DNA of 64,000 nucleotides from Buttiauxella agrestis (GCF_900446255.1 NZ_UIGI01000001.1:3870763-3934762), one strand, 5' to 3'; numbered from the stretch's first letter, positions 21,901 through 33,168 are shown. Program-made: numbers and translations. Notes: generated by a model not told the origin, from the sequence alone.

Positions 21901-24900
21901 AAATCCTTAGCCTGCGCTTAAAAAATCTCAACTCCCTGAAAGGGGAATGGAAAGTCGATTTCACCCGCGAACCGTTCGCCAGCAACGGTTTATTTGCTAT
22001 AACCGGGCCAACAGGAGCCGGGAAAACCACGCTGCTCGATGCGATTTGTCTCGCGCTTTACCACCAGACACCGCGCCTCAATACCGTCACGCAATCGCAA
22101 AATGATCTCATGACGCGCGACACCGCCGAATGCCTGGCGGAAGTGGAATTTGAAGTAAAAGGGGTTGCCTACCGTGCATTCTGGAGCCAGAACCGGGCGC
22201 GCAATGCGGCCAACGGCAATCTACAAGCCCCGCGCGTTGAGCTTGCAGAAGTGGCAAGTGGCAAGATTATTGCCGATAAAGTGAAAGACAAGCTTGAGGT
22301 TACGGCCAAACTCACTGGTCTGGATTACGACCGTTTCACCCGCTCAATGATGCTATCCCAGGGTCAGTTTGCCGCGTTCTTAAATGCCAATGCCAATGAC
22401 CGCGCCTCTTTGCTCGAAGAGCTGACCGGAACTGAAATTTACGGCACCGTTTCTGCGGCGGTGTTCGAGAATCATAAAAATGTGCGCAGCCAGCTTGAGA
22501 ACCTACAAGCGCAGGCCGCTGGCGTGGCAGTGTTAAGTGAAGAGCAGCACCAGCAGCTTTCTGAGAGTTTGCAGACCTTGAGCGTAGAAGAAAAAGCGCG
22601 ACTCGCGGAACAAATGAAACTCCAGCAGCATCAGCAATGGCTAGGCCAACTGGCGCAGTTCACCCAAAAACATGCGCAGGCAGAACAATTGCTGAATGCG
22701 GCGAACCGGGCAATAGAAGCTGCCGCCCCAGAATTAGATAAACTGACTCGCGCACAACCGGCAGAAAAACTGCGCCCTGACTGGCAACGTTTGCAGGAGT
22801 TGCAGGCAACACTACAAAACACACATGCTCAGTGTGAAGAAGTGAATGCTCGCTTACATCAGGCGACAGTGCGACGCCAGCAGACACGGCAGGCCGCCGC
22901 AAGCACGGCTGCAAAACTCACGCAGGAAAGCTCGCAGCTCCAGGAGTGGCTGAAAACTCACGACCGATTCCGCCAGTGGGGAACTGAGCTGGCGGGCTGG
23001 CGCATGGGGTTTGGTCAGCAGCAGCGTGAGGCTGAAAAGCTACAGGATTTGCAGCGTAGTATCGATTCAAGCCAGAAGAAGCTCGAACTTCTGCCAGTAG
23101 CTGAAATGTCTCTCAGCGCTGATGAAGTAAGTGCCCACTTACAAGCAACGATGGCTGCACGTCCGCAGCGCCAGCAGCTTGCCACATTACAGCCTCAATT
23201 TTCATCGCTTCTCAAACGCAAATCGCAGCAACAACAAGAGATTGCCGCCCTCGAAAAACAAATTGCCGAGGGTGATGCGGAGCTGGTTTTAAAGCGCCAG
23301 CAATATAAAGAACGCCGCCAGCATGAGAGTGACATCGAGAAAGTGTTTGAGCTTGAACTGCGTATTGTCAGCCTTGAAGCCGAACGCGCTCGTTTACAGC
23401 CTCATCAACCTTGCCCTCTGTGCGGCTCGACGCAACATCCGGCGGTCGCTGATTATCAGGCGATTCAGCCCGGAGAAAATCAGCAGCGGCTAGCCGAACT
23501 TAAACGTGAAGTTGCCCTTCTTGCGGAAGCGGGCTTTGCGATGAAAGGCCAGCTTGATACGCAGCGTAAACAGCGCGAAAACCTGCTGACGGCTATCACT
23601 GCGCTGAACGAAGAGGAAAACGGATTGCGCTTACGCTGGCAACAACTGTGCGCAAATCTGCAACTGACCCTCGCGCCGGAAGACAACCTCGAGCAGTGGC
23701 TGGAAAGTGAAGAACAGCGCGAACAACAGTTACATCAGTTAAGCCAGCGCATTGTGCTGGAAGAACAACTTACTCAGACACGTGCCCAACACGCTAAACT
23801 TGCCGCTGAAATTGCCACACAGCGCGAAGCAATCACCACCGCGCTAAATAACGCTGGCCTGCAATACCCGACTCCTGGTGAAGAGAATAACTGGTTGGCG
23901 GAGCGCCAGCAGGAATCACAACAGTGGCAACAGCGCAATGAACAGCTTCCCCGCGTGCAACAGCAACTGACGTTGCTGGAAAATGTGCTCAGCACATTTG
24001 TTGACGATGGCACTACGCCTGCACCGCTAGCGGAAAACGAACAAAATGCGGCAATACAGAACTGGCATAGCCTGCACAGTGATTGTATTGCGCTGGAAAG
24101 CCAGTGGCGGACGCTGCAACAGCAACACAAGCAAGAAGAAACGCGCGTCGCTCAGGCAAGCGAGCAATTCCTCTCAGCACTCGCCGCCAGCCCGTTTGCT
24201 GATGCGCAAACATTCCAGGCGGCGTTGTTGGATGAAGCCGAATGCCAACGACTCGAACTTAAAAAACAACAGCTTGAACAACAACTTCAGCAGCAAACTG
24301 TGCTCTTCCAGCAGGTTGAAAAAGCATTGGCAGAACATAAATCTGCACGCCCGGAAACGCTGGCTGCCGATATTGAGCTTAATGTCCTGCAAGAACAGCT
24401 GGCGCACTGCAATCAACAACTGCGCGACAACACGACACAGCAGGGGCAAATTCAGCAACAGCTCCGCCATGACGCAGAAAACCGCCAGCGCCAGCAAGGT
24501 TTGATGCAGGCTATTGTTGAGTGCCAGCAGCAAGTTGAAGACTGGGGCTATCTCAATGCGCTGATTGGCTCGAAGGAAGGCGACAAATTCCGTAAATTTG
24601 CCCAGGGACTGACGCTCGATAACTTAGTGTGGCTGGCAAACAACCAGCTCAACCGTTTACACGGGCGCTATTTGCTGCAACGCAAAGACAGCGAAGCGCT
24701 GGAATTGCAGGTGGTCGATACCTGGCAGGCCGATGCGGTGCGCGACACTCGCACGCTTTCTGGCGGAGAGAGTTTCCTGGTCAGCCTTGCACTCGCGCTG
24801 GCACTTTCTGACCTGGTCAGCCATAAAACACGAATCGACTCGCTATTCCTTGATGAAGGTTTTGGCACACTGGATGCAGAAACGCTGGATACCGCGCTGG

Positions 24901-25052
24901 ATGCACTCGACACGCTTAATGCCAGCGGTAAAACCATTGGTGTAATCAGCCACGTCGAAGCAATGAAAGAGCGTATTCCGGTGCAGATTAAGGTGAAGAA
25001 GATTAACGGATTGGGTGTGAGTCGGCTGGCGAAGGAGTTTGCTGTCGGGTAA
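21897..25052 (+). CDS. sbcC: SbcC, ATPase subunit of the SbcCD complex
   Basis: 1051-residue Rad50-type ATPase. Walker A is [13 protein letters not shown] at about residue 37. Two long Gln/Glu-rich coiled coils surround the zinc hook CPLCG at about residue 505. The ABC signature [20 protein letters not shown] and Walker [13 protein letters not shown] are near the C-terminus. Translation is coupled to sbcD through the ATGA overlap. The next gene in E. coli would be araJ; here a T6SS island begins. Confidence 0.97.
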   Translation: MKILSLRLKNLNSLKGEWKVDFTREPFASNGLFAITGPTGAGKTTLLDAICLALYHQTPRLNTVTQSQNDLMTRDTAECLAEVEFEVKGVAYRAFWSQNRARNAANGNLQAPRVELAEVASGKIIADKVKDKLEVTAKLTGLDYDRFTRSMMLSQGQFAAFLNANANDRASLLEELTGTEIYGTVSAAVFENHKNVRSQLENLQAQAAGVAVLSEEQHQQLSESLQTLSVEEKARLAEQMKLQQHQQWLGQLAQFTQKHAQAEQLLNAANRAIEAAAPELDKLTRAQPAEKLRPDWQRLQELQATLQNTHAQCEEVNARLHQATVRRQQTRQAAASTAAKLTQESSQLQEWLKTHDRFRQWGTELAGWRMGFGQQQREAEKLQDLQRSIDSSQKKLELLPVAEMSLSADEVSAHLQATMAARPQRQQLATLQPQFSSLLKRKSQQQQEIAALEKQIAEGDAELVLKRQQYKERRQHESDIEKVFELELRIVSLEAERARLQPHQPCPLCGSTQHPAVADYQAIQPGENQQRLAELKREVALLAEAGFAMKGQLDTQRKQRENLLTAITALNEEENGLRLRWQQLCANLQLTLAPEDNLEQWLESEEQREQQLHQLSQRIVLEEQLTQTRAQHAKLAAEIATQREAITTALNNAGLQYPTPGEENNWLAERQQESQQWQQRNEQLPRVQQQLTLLENVLSTFVDDGTTPAPLAENEQNAAIQNWHSLHSDCIALESQWRTLQQQHKQEETRVAQASEQFLSALAASPFADAQTFQAALLDEAECQRLELKKQQLEQQLQQQTVLFQQVEKALAEHKSARPETLAADIELNVLQEQLAHCNQQLRDNTTQQGQIQQQLRHDAENRQRQQGLMQAIVECQQQVEDWGYLNALIGSKEGDKFRKFAQGLTLDNLVWLANNQLNRLHGRYLLQRKDSEALELQVVDTWQADAVRDTRTLSGGESFLVSLALALALSDLVSHKTRIDSLFLDEGFGTLDAETLDTALDALDTLNASGKTIGVISHVEAMKERIPVQIKVKKINGLGVSRLAKEFAVG

Positions 25053-25074
25053 TCCCTCTAACTCTCTGGAATGG

Positions 25075-25103
25075 ACGGCTTCCCTCTAAGAAGCCGTATT
25101 CTT
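25075..25103 (+). terminator. Terminator-like hairpin after sbcC
   Basis: ACGGCTTC pairs with GAAGCCGT around a 7-base loop, followed by ATTCTTAT. It marks the boundary between sbcC and the convergent PAAR gene. Confidence 0.55.
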
Positions 25104-25120
25104 ATAGTCCCGCCTGACGC

Positions 25121-25405
25121 TCAGCCAATATTAACCGTACTACCACCAATAACAACGCCACCACAATCAATAGCATCACCGACTCTCGCTGCGGGAAGAC
25201 CATCAATAAATACGGTGCCTGAACCACTCGCTATTTTACGCGGGTGAGGCGGATGTTCAGGTTTGTCATGGGGTGTTAACGGGTCCCCCATTCGGGCTGC
25301 CGGTAACCCGTCAATGGATACGGTTGGTGAACCCGCTGTGATGACAGTTTCGCGGTAGCCATCATGTTGGGAGCCTTTGTCATTAAGTTTTGCGGCGAAG
25401 GGCAT
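25121..25405 (-). CDS. PAAR-domain protein, T6SS spike tip
   Basis: 94-residue protein that covers a complete PAAR domain. Two copies of the repeat signature are visible (SIDGLPAARMGDP near residue 30 and FIDGLPAARVGD near residue 68), with Gly/Pro-rich loops and candidate zinc ligands (His47, His52, Cys81). PAAR proteins cap the VgrG trimer and sharpen the type VI needle. It has no toxin extension. It is the last gene of the vgrG island and convergent with sbcC. Confidence 0.92.
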   Translation of the reverse strand: MPFAAKLNDKGSQHDGYRETVITAGSPTVSIDGLPAARMGDPLTPHDKPEHPPHPRKIASGSGTVFIDGLPAARVGDAIDCGGVVIGGSTVNIG

Positions 25406-25476
25406 ATTCTATCTCCGGGATTGTTTAATGGTTTCACATCAAAATATTAATATAGAAATATATTAACTCTATCAAA

Positions 25477-26356
25477 TCAGTCTTCATCAAACAGAGACTT
25501 GACTTTTCTTCCATCAATTTCCACACTAACCTGATTAGACATTATGTTAATTTCGTTATCATTATTTATTCCGTCAAAATCGACCATATAAAAAATATTT
25601 TTCATTCCCTCTTCTTTGTATTGATACCCTCCACATAGTCTACTATATTTGTAAGCATAAATAGTCTCACCAGTTAAATAACAGTCATATATTTCCATAT
25701 CAATTATTGTAAACAAATAGTTGTATATATCGCGCTCTACAAACCATTCATCATTAACCAAATTATATTCTGCGGTTCCAATCTCATAATATTTTTTTCA
25801 GGGAAAAATTCAAAATTATCATTGAGTATTACTGTATATGAAAACGTCTCTCCTGGTTGAAATTCATCCCAGTCTTCCTTATCAAAATTACCACCGTAAT
25901 CACACATTGAACCTAAATAATCCAGTAATATATTGCTGGTAGTTACGAAAAAACCTGAGCCACATGACATGGATTTAGCAACACCGTGTTTGTTAGCTTT
26001 CTCAGATGATAAATACAAAGGGAATTCTATTTTCCGAATATAAAAAGTTTTAGCGCCGAGATTTTAATCGTAACCGTTGCTAAAACATCCTCGTTCTTTT
26101 GTTCAATCGAAAGGCCAACATCGGCATTAAATTTTTTGTTTTTATATAGTTTTTTAAAATCAAAAACAGTATATTCATCATGTTTTTCGGTCAGAAAATG
26201 AACCTCTGCCTTTTCATATTCTGTACCATTGAACCCTCGCTTGCCATAACCATATTTCATAACTGTTAAATCACCAGCAACCAACTGAAATGATAATAAA
26301 AAAAACACCCCTATAAGCAGAAGTCTTAATGATTTATTTTTAACGATATGTAACAT
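25477..26356 (-). pseudogene. Signal-peptide protein next to the M35 effector, candidate immunity gene with two frameshifts
   Basis: Three adjacent open frames (26356-26027, 26018-25737 and 25761-25477) join into one polypeptide of about 293 residues if a base is restored at two points. The first shift lies between 26064 and 26027, where frame two continues as ...AKTFYIRKIEFPLYLSS. The second is at a run of seven A on the minus strand near 25792-25798, where the other frame continues as EKKYYEIGTAEYNLVNDEW. The N-terminus has a hydrophobic signal peptide (about residues 1-28, ending LVAG), so the product would be periplasmic. I do not recognise the family. Its position right after a T6SS effector is the reason for calling it a candidate immunity protein. 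Homopolymer sequencing error is an alternative to decay. Confidence 0.6.
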
Positions 26357-26403
26357 TCCCTTGTCCTTATATGATCGTGTTTGGTTGTCAAGCTATCAAA
26401 GGG

Positions 26404-27174
26404 TTATACTATTATTTCAAAATACTTTTCAATGTTATAAGCGTTATCAAAAACATTTTCACTCCCTTTATTTACGAGTTTTTTTGCTCCTTCCAGATGT
26501 TGTTTATAGCTCCATTTATCATCTTTTCTTGATTTTGGTTTTTGGCCATTAACATCGTAATCAGCGGTACCAATTCCTCCAATGGATGAATCCAAAAATG
26601 TTTTTTCAAAATGGCTAATTTCATGACACAGAGATGCTACACGAGAACCCTTTCCCATAACGATTTCACAAGTCCTGAAATTGTTAGCGTTTATTCTACC
26701 GGTGAAATTTATCCCTATATAAATTTTATAGTTATTTTGTTGTTCATAATTTACATATGCACAAAATGTATCAGGAAGTCCGGGGTCGCGGGGGATTTTA
26801 GAATTGGTTGGAGCCTCAGGGTTATCTGGATCATAGATTAAATTGATATAACTATCGGTTGTTAATGTTTTCTTAATCTTGCAAAGCCTTCTGATGCAAT
26901 CTTTCATAACATATAATGCTGTCATTTCAACAATGTTTTCGACTCCTTTTATCGGCATGTTTACATGAACCAATCGCTCACCTTTGGAGCCAAATATAGC
27001 GTAAAATTCCTCTTGCTCGTTATTACCCCAATTTTCAAGATCTTTTTCCCTTCGCGCCAGCACTCTATCCATGGCATCGCCAGCCTCTTTCATCATTGCA
27101 TTGAAATCATTAATTTTACATTGATTAATGATTGTTGTTTTCTTTGATGGTTTTCCTTTTGTTGTATTACTCAT
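26404..27174 (-). CDS. M35-type metallopeptidase, probable T6SS effector
   Basis: 256-residue protein. HEISH (residues 184-188) is an HExxH zinc motif, followed 14 residues later by GTADYD with Asp205 as likely third ligand, and by NVFDNAYNIEKYF. Together these match the aspzincin (deuterolysin, M35) pattern. No signal peptide is present, as expected of a T6SS cargo. The start was set at the ATG six bases after GGGGAG; it overlaps the vgrG stop as ATGAGTAA, so translation is coupled. The gene is clearly more AT-rich than vgrG, a sign of recent exchange of the cargo. Target and host range are unknown. Confidence 0.85.
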   Translation of the reverse strand: MSNTTKGKPSKKTTIINQCKINDFNAMMKEAGDAMDRVLARREKDLENWGNNEQEEFYAIFGSKGERLVHVNMPIKGVENIVEMTALYVMKDCIRRLCKIKKTLTTDSYINLIYDPDNPEAPTNSKIPRDPGLPDTFCAYVNYEQQNNYKIYIGINFTGRINANNFRTCEIVMGKGSRVASLCHEISHFEKTFLDSSIGGIGTADYDVNGQKPKSRKDDKWSYKQHLEGAKKLVNKGSENVFDNAYNIEKYFEIIV

Positions 27175-29566
27175 TTTCATCTCCCCAAAATGTATCAAAG
27201 TCCGGACTAAACAGTTTAATTTCTATCTCGTTGTCATCATCTCGTATAAATAATTCTGTATTACCCTCTTTATCTGTTACTCCTTCCTTCTGTGCTCCAT
27301 CAGCGAAATAAGCAATATATTTTATGTCGATATAAGGAGACCCATCGGTATCTTTAAAGTTAAACAAGATCTTATATTCATCAGGTTCATCCTCACCTTT
27401 TTGCTCATCCTGCTCACCTGAGCTATCGCCACCACTGGAGCCACCACTTCCGTCCTCATCTTCCGGCGGCTCAGACCCTGAATCCTCCTTATCACTCAGA
27501 CGGCTCAGTACTGCCGCCTGCAGGGTCTTGACCGCTGCTCCCGGACTTCCACCGCCGTTAAGATTGATTTTCAGCCCGGTGATGTCCACGCCGCCGGGGT
27601 GGATGACAATGAACGAACTCCCCACTTTCAGCGTGAGTTTGCTGTTGCTCTGCAACACGATGTCACCCTGCGCATCCACACCCAGCGAACCCGCCACTTT
27701 CTGCGCCAGGTCACCTTTCACTTCCAGGCTGCGATTACCCTTCACCAGGCTGATATGGTCTTTGGTGGTGTTCTGCTGCTGGCTACCTTTCACCGTTATT
27801 TTGCGGTCGCGTTCCACATACAGATTGTCATCGCGGCCGCTGTTTACCGTCCGGTCGCGGGTGACTTTCAGCGTCTGGTCATTGCGTACGGTGATGCTGC
27901 GGTCGTGCGCCACGGTGATTGTCTGGTCGTGTCCAGCGGCGTTCTCCTGGCCAACTTTCACCGTTTGCCCCAGGCCGACCGTGACCTGCTGGTTGTGGCC
28001 GATGGTTTCACTGTGGTTGACTTTCACATTGGTGTCGCGGTTGTTCAGCACCACCGTTTTCATGTCCTTCTGGGCATGCATCGACAGCAATTCCTGGCCG
28101 GTCTGGTCGTCAAACATTAATTCGTTGTATCCATTACCCTTATACGTCTGCGAGCGTATTGCCATCTGGGTTTTGGTCCCCGGCAGGTCGCCCGGAGAGC
28201 GGTTGGCGGCGTGATAGGTGCGCCCGGTGATAATCGGCTGGTCGGGGTCGCCGTTGAGGAAATCGACAATCACTTCCTGGCCGACGCGCGGGATGGCGAT
28301 GTTACCGAAGCCGGTGCCCGCCCACGCCTGCGAGACCCTCACCCAGCACGAGCTTTCTTCGTTGGTTTTGTTATAGCGGTCCCAGGCAAATTTCACCGTC
28401 ACACGCCCGTGCTCGTCGCAGTAGATTTCTTCCCCGGCAGGACCGGTAACAATCCCGATTTGCGGGCCGTCCACCAGCGGTTTCGGCAACGGTGCCGGTC
28501 GCCAGGTCTGTGTGGCCGGGATAACATGAAAGCGGTTGGTGAGGGTAGTGCCCTGGCCGGAACTGCCGATATGCGCCTGCGGCTGGCTGCCGGTCATCTC
28601 GCTCGACACCACCTGCCACGGGTTGTTTAAATCTTCACGCGGGTGGTCGGTAAGGGTGAACCAGCGCCCCGGCTGTAACTGCGGGCAATTACTGGTGCCG
28701 CTGGCAAAATCGACGTTATTGCGCCAGCCGTCCATCTGATATTTCGCAAAATCGGCCCCGTGCTGTTCATCCTTAAAACGCCCCGGATAGTCAAAGATTT
28801 CATAGTCCGGGCGCTGATATGACAGGTCCGCCCCTTCTTCCTGGTACTGCGCCTGCCAGTTCGGCGCGGTGAAGGTGTAATCCTGGGTGGTGACTTTCGC
28901 CGGGCGGATTTGCGCGCTGCGGCGAAAGGTGTTGATGCAGTACGTGGACGATTCCGAGGCGGCATTGGGGTTATATGGAAAAGCCCCGAGGCCGCGCAGG
29001 TTGCAGCGGTCATCGGTGAAGGTCAGCTTCTGGTCTCTGTCGTCGAGGTATTCATCCTCGAAAAAGAATATCCCTTCTTCCGCGGCGAGGCGGGCAATAA
29101 AATCGTAATCCGATTCCATAAACTGAACACAGAATTCGCGCGGCGGATGCGGACGCCGGAACAGCGCGTCATGCGTGCGGATACGCATCTCTTTCAGCAG
29201 TTTCGCAAAGATGTACTGGATGTCGTAGTTCTGAAAGCTGCGGCAGTTCTGCCGTTGCGAGCTGCGCCAGAACTCAGGGCGCACCGTCATCGAGTAACGC
29301 GTCTGGTGCTTGCCGCTGTCGCCCTGTTCGCAGAAGGTGACGATACCGCGTACCCGGCGCTTAATCACCTCGCCCTGCCAGATGGTGAGCAGCGAGTATT
29401 CGTCGAGAATGGCTTTAAAGCCAATCGCCGGGTCGTGACAGGCGACGGTGATATCCAGGCTGAACAGGGAAGAGAGGGATTGTTTAAGCTTAAAGTTCAC
29501 CACCGCAAAGGTGTCCGCCGGAGTACGCCCGGCGGTGAAGGTAAAGCGGGTGCCGTCTGAAGCCAT
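27167..29566 (-). CDS. vgrG: VgrG, T6SS spike protein with C-terminal extension
   Basis: 799-residue spike protein. Residues 1-360 form the gp27-like base, 370-455 the OB-fold (VTGPAGEEIYCDEHGRVTVKF...GDPDQPIITGRTYHA), and 500-660 the beta-prism needle with repeated short strands (VTVGLGQTVKVG, ITVAHDRSITV and similar). After about residue 690 comes an acidic Ser/Gly linker (693-730), then a compact beta-rich domain of 70 residues (YKILFNFKDTDGSPYIDIKY...). That extension probably carries the downstream effector; it is AT-rich like the cargo genes. No tss structural genes are in the window, so the spike must be served by a T6SS elsewhere. Confidence 0.95.
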   Translation of the reverse strand: MASDGTRFTFTAGRTPADTFAVVNFKLKQSLSSLFSLDITVACHDPAIGFKAILDEYSLLTIWQGEVIKRRVRGIVTFCEQGDSGKHQTRYSMTVRPEFWRSSQRQNCRSFQNYDIQYIFAKLLKEMRIRTHDALFRRPHPPREFCVQFMESDYDFIARLAAEEGIFFFEDEYLDDRDQKLTFTDDRCNLRGLGAFPYNPNAASESSTYCINTFRRSAQIRPAKVTTQDYTFTAPNWQAQYQEEGADLSYQRPDYEIFDYPGRFKDEQHGADFAKYQMDGWRNNVDFASGTSNCPQLQPGRWFTLTDHPREDLNNPWQVVSSEMTGSQPQAHIGSSGQGTTLTNRFHVIPATQTWRPAPLPKPLVDGPQIGIVTGPAGEEIYCDEHGRVTVKFAWDRYNKTNEESSCWVRVSQAWAGTGFGNIAIPRVGQEVIVDFLNGDPDQPIITGRTYHAANRSPGDLPGTKTQMAIRSQTYKGNGYNELMFDDQTGQELLSMHAQKDMKTVVLNNRDTNVKVNHSETIGHNQQVTVGLGQTVKVGQENAAGHDQTITVAHDRSITVRNDQTLKVTRDRTVNSGRDDNLYVERDRKITVKGSQQQNTTKDHISLVKGNRSLEVKGDLAQKVAGSLGVDAQGDIVLQSNSKLTLKVGSSFIVIHPGGVDITGLKINLNGGGSPGAAVKTLQAAVLSRLSDKEDSGSEPPEDEDGSGGSSGGDSSGEQDEQKGEDEPDEYKILFNFKDTDGSPYIDIKYIAYFADGAQKEGVTDKEGNTELFIRDDDNEIEIKLFSPDFDTFWGDENE

Positions 29567-29770
29567 GATGGAGGTCCTTTCCTGTCCGTGGAATTATTGA
29601 CCAGAGCACATAGTCGCAACTGAATCATTACTCTAATAAATATAATAAAATCAACAATATAATGGACGTGAAAGATAAGATTGGAAGAGCGAGATGACTG
29701 TGACAGATGTCACATAAAAGAAAATAGGGAAACCTACAAATGGTTCAGGCGTTCAATAGATTAATCTTTT

Positions 29771-29843
29771 GCCGGATGTCGCTAACGCTAATCCGACCTA
29801 CGTGTGAGACCTCATAGGACGGATTAGCGCAGCGTCATCCGCC
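29771..29843. repeat. Pair of inverted REP units (BIME-like)
   Basis: Two REP-like palindromes, GCCGGATGTCGCTAACGC... (29771-29798) and the inverse type GGACGGATTAGCGC...ATCCGCC (29817-29843), lie head to head between vgrG and mak. Such pairs are common in enterobacterial intergenic space. Confidence 0.75.
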
Positions 29844-29848
29844 AGCTT

Positions 29849-30760
29849 TTACTTTTCCAGCGGCCACAACCACGCCGCACCACGTACACCGCTGGAGTCG
29901 CCATGAACCGCTTTGCGAATGGGGGTTTCACACTCACCGCCAAAGACCCACTGCTTCACTAGCTGCGGAACTGTTTTGTACAAACGTTCGTTGTTACTCA
30001 TACCGCCGCCGAGCACGATCACATCGGGATCAATAATATTGACAATATGGGCCAGTGATTTTGCCAGGCGCATTTCGTAGCGAGCGATCGCCAGTTCTGC
30101 AACCGGATCTTGTTGCTCGACTAAATGCATGATCTCATTACCTTTAAGGGCATGACCACTCAAACGACGGTAATCAGTGCCGAAGCCCGTGCCGGAAATA
30201 AAGGTTTCGATACAGCCTTGTTTGCCACAGTAGCAAGGCACTTCCTCGCGAAAACGCAATTCGTCTTCATCCATCCATGGTAAAGGGTTATGGCCCCACT
30301 CGCCCGCCGTACCGTTGCCGCCAATCAGGCTGCGCCCGTTAATGGCGATGCCCGATCCACAACCTGTACCGATGATCACCGCGAAAACCATTGCCGCACC
30401 GGCTGCTGCCCCATCGGTTGCTTCAGAAACCGCCAGACAGTTAGCATCATTTGCCAGACGAACTTCACGCTGGAGAGCATCACACAGATCTTTATCGAAA
30501 GGCTGGCCGTTAAGCCAGGTTGAGTTGGCATTTTTGACCACGCGGGTGTAAGGCGAGATCGAACCCGGAATACCGATACCCACGGTTCCAGTCTCACCCG
30601 TGGCCTCTTCTGCCAGGCACACCAGCTCAACAATCGTGCCGATAGTCTGCTGGTAATCGTTTTTCGGCGTTGGCAAGCGATGGCGGAAAAGTTGTTTCCC
30701 GTCGTTGGCCAGAGCGATAACTTCTGTTTTTGTTCCACCTAAGTCGATACCAATGCGCAC
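29849..30760 (-). CDS. mak: Mak, manno(fructo)kinase of the ROK family
   Basis: 303-residue sugar kinase phosphorylating fructose and related hexoses. The N-terminal phosphate-binding loop is [14 protein letters not shown]; the ROK signature with the zinc cluster is visible as EWGHNPLPW...[20 protein letters not shown] (His, three Cys). Length and sequence match E. coli Mak (YajF). Its usual neighbour araJ is missing and the vgrG island stands in that place. Confidence 0.95.
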   Translation of the reverse strand: MRIGIDLGGTKTEVIALANDGKQLFRHRLPTPKNDYQQTIGTIVELVCLAEEATGETGTVGIGIPGSISPYTRVVKNANSTWLNGQPFDKDLCDALQREVRLANDANCLAVSEATDGAAAGAAMVFAVIIGTGCGSGIAINGRSLIGGNGTAGEWGHNPLPWMDEDELRFREEVPCYCGKQGCIETFISGTGFGTDYRRLSGHALKGNEIMHLVEQQDPVAELAIARYEMRLAKSLAHIVNIIDPDVIVLGGGMSNNERLYKTVPQLVKQWVFGGECETPIRKAVHGDSSGVRGAAWLWPLEK

Positions 30761-30885
30761 GGCGATGCCCTCATTTAATTATTGTTATCAAGAGAATAGA
30801 AGTGCAGCCCCGTAAAGGCAATGAAACACAGCGCCCGATTCGTTATCATGCCCGCTGCGTTTAACTGACAGTCCGGGAAATAATC

Positions 30886-31797
30886 ATGGTGTGGTTCAAA
30901 AATTTAATGGTTTACCGTTTAAGCCGTGACATCACGCTTTCAGCGGATGACATGGAAAAACAGTTGGCCGCGTTTACTTTCACCCCTTGCGGTAGCCAGG
31001 ATATGGCCAAGACCGGCTGGGTGTCGCCGATGGGTTCGCACAGCGATGCATTAACCCATGTAGCCAACGGGCAGATTGTGATTTGCGCCCGTAAAGAAGA
31101 AAAAATTATCCCGGCTCCGGTGATTAAACAAGAACTGGAAGCGAAGATCAGCCGCCTTGAAGCCGAACAGGCTCGTAAGCTGAAAAAAACCGAGAAAGAT
31201 TCACTGAAAGATGAAGTGCTGCACTCTTTGCTGCCACGCGCTTTCAGTCGTTTCAATCAAACCATGATGTGGATTGATACCGTAAACGGTTTAATCATGG
31301 TGGATTGCGCCAGTGCCAAGAAAGCGGAAGATACGCTGGCGTTACTGCGTAAAAGCCTCGGTTCGTTGCCAGTGGTGCCGCTTGCACTCGAAAACCCGAT
31401 TGAGCTGACACTGACCGAATGGGTTCGCTCAGGCGACGTACCTCCGGGTTTTGCGCTGATGGATGAAGCCGAGCTGAAAGCCATTCTTGAAGGCGGCGGT
31501 GTGATTCGTTGCAAGCAGCAGGACCTGGTTTGCGACGAAATTGCCGCACATATCGAAGCTGATAAAGTGGTCACTAAACTGGCTCTTGACTGGCAAGAAC
31601 GTATTCAGTTTTTGATTGCTGACGATGGTTCGATTAAGCGTTTGAAATTTGCGGACGCCATCCGTGAACAGAACGATGACATCGACCGCGAAGATTTTGG
31701 CCAACGTTTTGATGCTGATTTTATTCTGATGACAGGTGAATTAGCGGCGTTGATTAAGAATCTGGTTGAAGCGTTAGGCGGCGAAGCCCAGCGCTAA
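30886..31797 (+). CDS. rdgC: RdgC, recombination-associated DNA-binding protein
   Basis: 303-residue ring-forming DNA-binding protein that limits RecA action. The N-terminus [16 protein letters not shown] and the stretch [16 protein letters not shown] are characteristic, and length equals E. coli RdgC. It is divergent from mak. Confidence 0.97.
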   Translation: MVWFKNLMVYRLSRDITLSADDMEKQLAAFTFTPCGSQDMAKTGWVSPMGSHSDALTHVANGQIVICARKEEKIIPAPVIKQELEAKISRLEAEQARKLKKTEKDSLKDEVLHSLLPRAFSRFNQTMMWIDTVNGLIMVDCASAKKAEDTLALLRKSLGSLPVVPLALENPIELTLTEWVRSGDVPPGFALMDEAELKAILEGGGVIRCKQQDLVCDEIAAHIEADKVVTKLALDWQERIQFLIADDGSIKRLKFADAIREQNDDIDREDFGQRFDADFILMTGELAALIKNLVEALGGEAQR

Positions 31798-31804
31798 AAT
31801 CCGT

Positions 31805-31829
31805 TCCCTCTTCCCTATGGGAAGAGGGA
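31805..31829. terminator. Hairpin between rdgC and ppnP
   Basis: A perfect 11-bp stem (TCCCTCTTCCC with GGGAAGAGGGA) with a 3-base loop lies between the convergent genes rdgC and ppnP. T-tracts on both sides are poor, so it may act as a bidirectional transcript end with low efficiency. Confidence 0.55.
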
Positions 31830-31839
31830 AATAAATACA

Positions 31840-32145
<306 letters not shown>

Positions 32146-32213
32146 TTAAAAATAGTTGAAAAAACAATATAGAGGGGAACTTAAGAGCCTGTCACGCAAA
32201 TTATTGCCTGCCG

Positions 32214-32891
32214 TTAAGCGAGCAATTCTGACGCAAGTCGAGCAATCAGCACGTTCGATAACAATACCGGGACATCCAATGATTTTTGCAGCAAATCACG
32301 GTGTTTTTGATGAAAGCCCAGGCAATCCAGAAGCAGTACATCCGCACCATCTGCTACCAGTTTCTTTCCTGCATCGATTAAATCCTGCTCCGTTCCATGA
32401 ATCGGATTCGCTAATTCGTACAGCGGTTCACTCTCTAAAAGTTGCCATTTTTGGCTCTGGAATTTAAGCATTTCAGGCACCGGGATAATAATCCCGACCT
32501 GATGTCCGACGACAATCGAGGCTACCAGCGGCGGGATGATGCGCTCTGGCTCCAGCAAAATACCTTTGCGTACCGTTAGATTGGCAAAACGGTGTGAACT
32601 CATCAGTAAAATGACATCGAAACCCTGGTTATCCAGCACTTCAATCGCATCTTGCAACGCACGCTCTACTTTTTGCTTCCCCAAAGAAATCAGAAGATTA
32701 CCGGATAAAAGAGTGAGTAAAGGTTCCTCACCTGCTGCCGGAGCATATTCCGCCATCACTTCGTCATGCGAAAGATTACCAAGCAAGCTGAATAGTTTGA
32801 TTTGATCAGCAGAAATGTGATCCGTGAGTAACGGCAGGATTTCACTGACCGGAACAACGCCGATGGTGATAATTGCCAATGTTTGTTTCAT
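32214..32891 (-). CDS. aroM: AroM family protein
   Basis: 225-residue protein of the AroM family, of unknown biochemical function. The N-terminus [18 protein letters not shown] and the C-terminal [39 protein letters not shown] agree with E. coli AroM. In E. coli it belongs to the aroL-yaiA-aroM transcript; here it follows yaiA after a 277-base gap without visible gene. Confidence 0.93.
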   Translation of the reverse strand: MKQTLAIITIGVVPVSEILPLLTDHISADQIKLFSLLGNLSHDEVMAEYAPAAGEEPLLTLLSGNLLISLGKQKVERALQDAIEVLDNQGFDVILLMSSHRFANLTVRKGILLEPERIIPPLVASIVVGHQVGIIIPVPEMLKFQSQKWQLLESEPLYELANPIHGTEQDLIDAGKKLVADGADVLLLDCLGFHQKHRDLLQKSLDVPVLLSNVLIARLASELLA

Positions 32892-33168
32892 GTTTCGTTC
32901 CGCCTTTGTCCCATATCAGCCCCTCACTGCTGCACTGGTATCTTTCCTGTGAATGATACTCTGCTGAAGGTCGTTCAATAATTAACCACAAAGCGTAGCA
33001 GCATAATTGCAGAGCATCTGCCGGAATATTCAACGAAACGCCAACGACATTAGTACAACATCACGATAATTATTTTTTAACAAATGGATTGACTGAAAGA
33101 TGTGATTTATCGCAGGTCATTGAGTGAATACAAAAGAGGGAAAAGATGCGGCATCCTTGCCAGTGACG

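Noticed and set aside
25780-25800. Programmed -1 frameshift as the explanation for the split immunity-like gene
   Set aside because: The heptamer A AAA AAT is in phase, but a second shift upstream has no slippery site and no stimulating hairpin was seen; a plain indel or sequencing error is simpler.
27780-28020. CRISPR-like periodic repeats inside vgrG
   Set aside because: The periodicity reflects the short beta-strand repeats of the spike protein; units vary and lack constant spacers.
27528-28214. Long plus-strand frames antisense to vgrG
   Set aside because: They mirror the repetitive beta-prism coding region of vgrG and show no protein features of their own.
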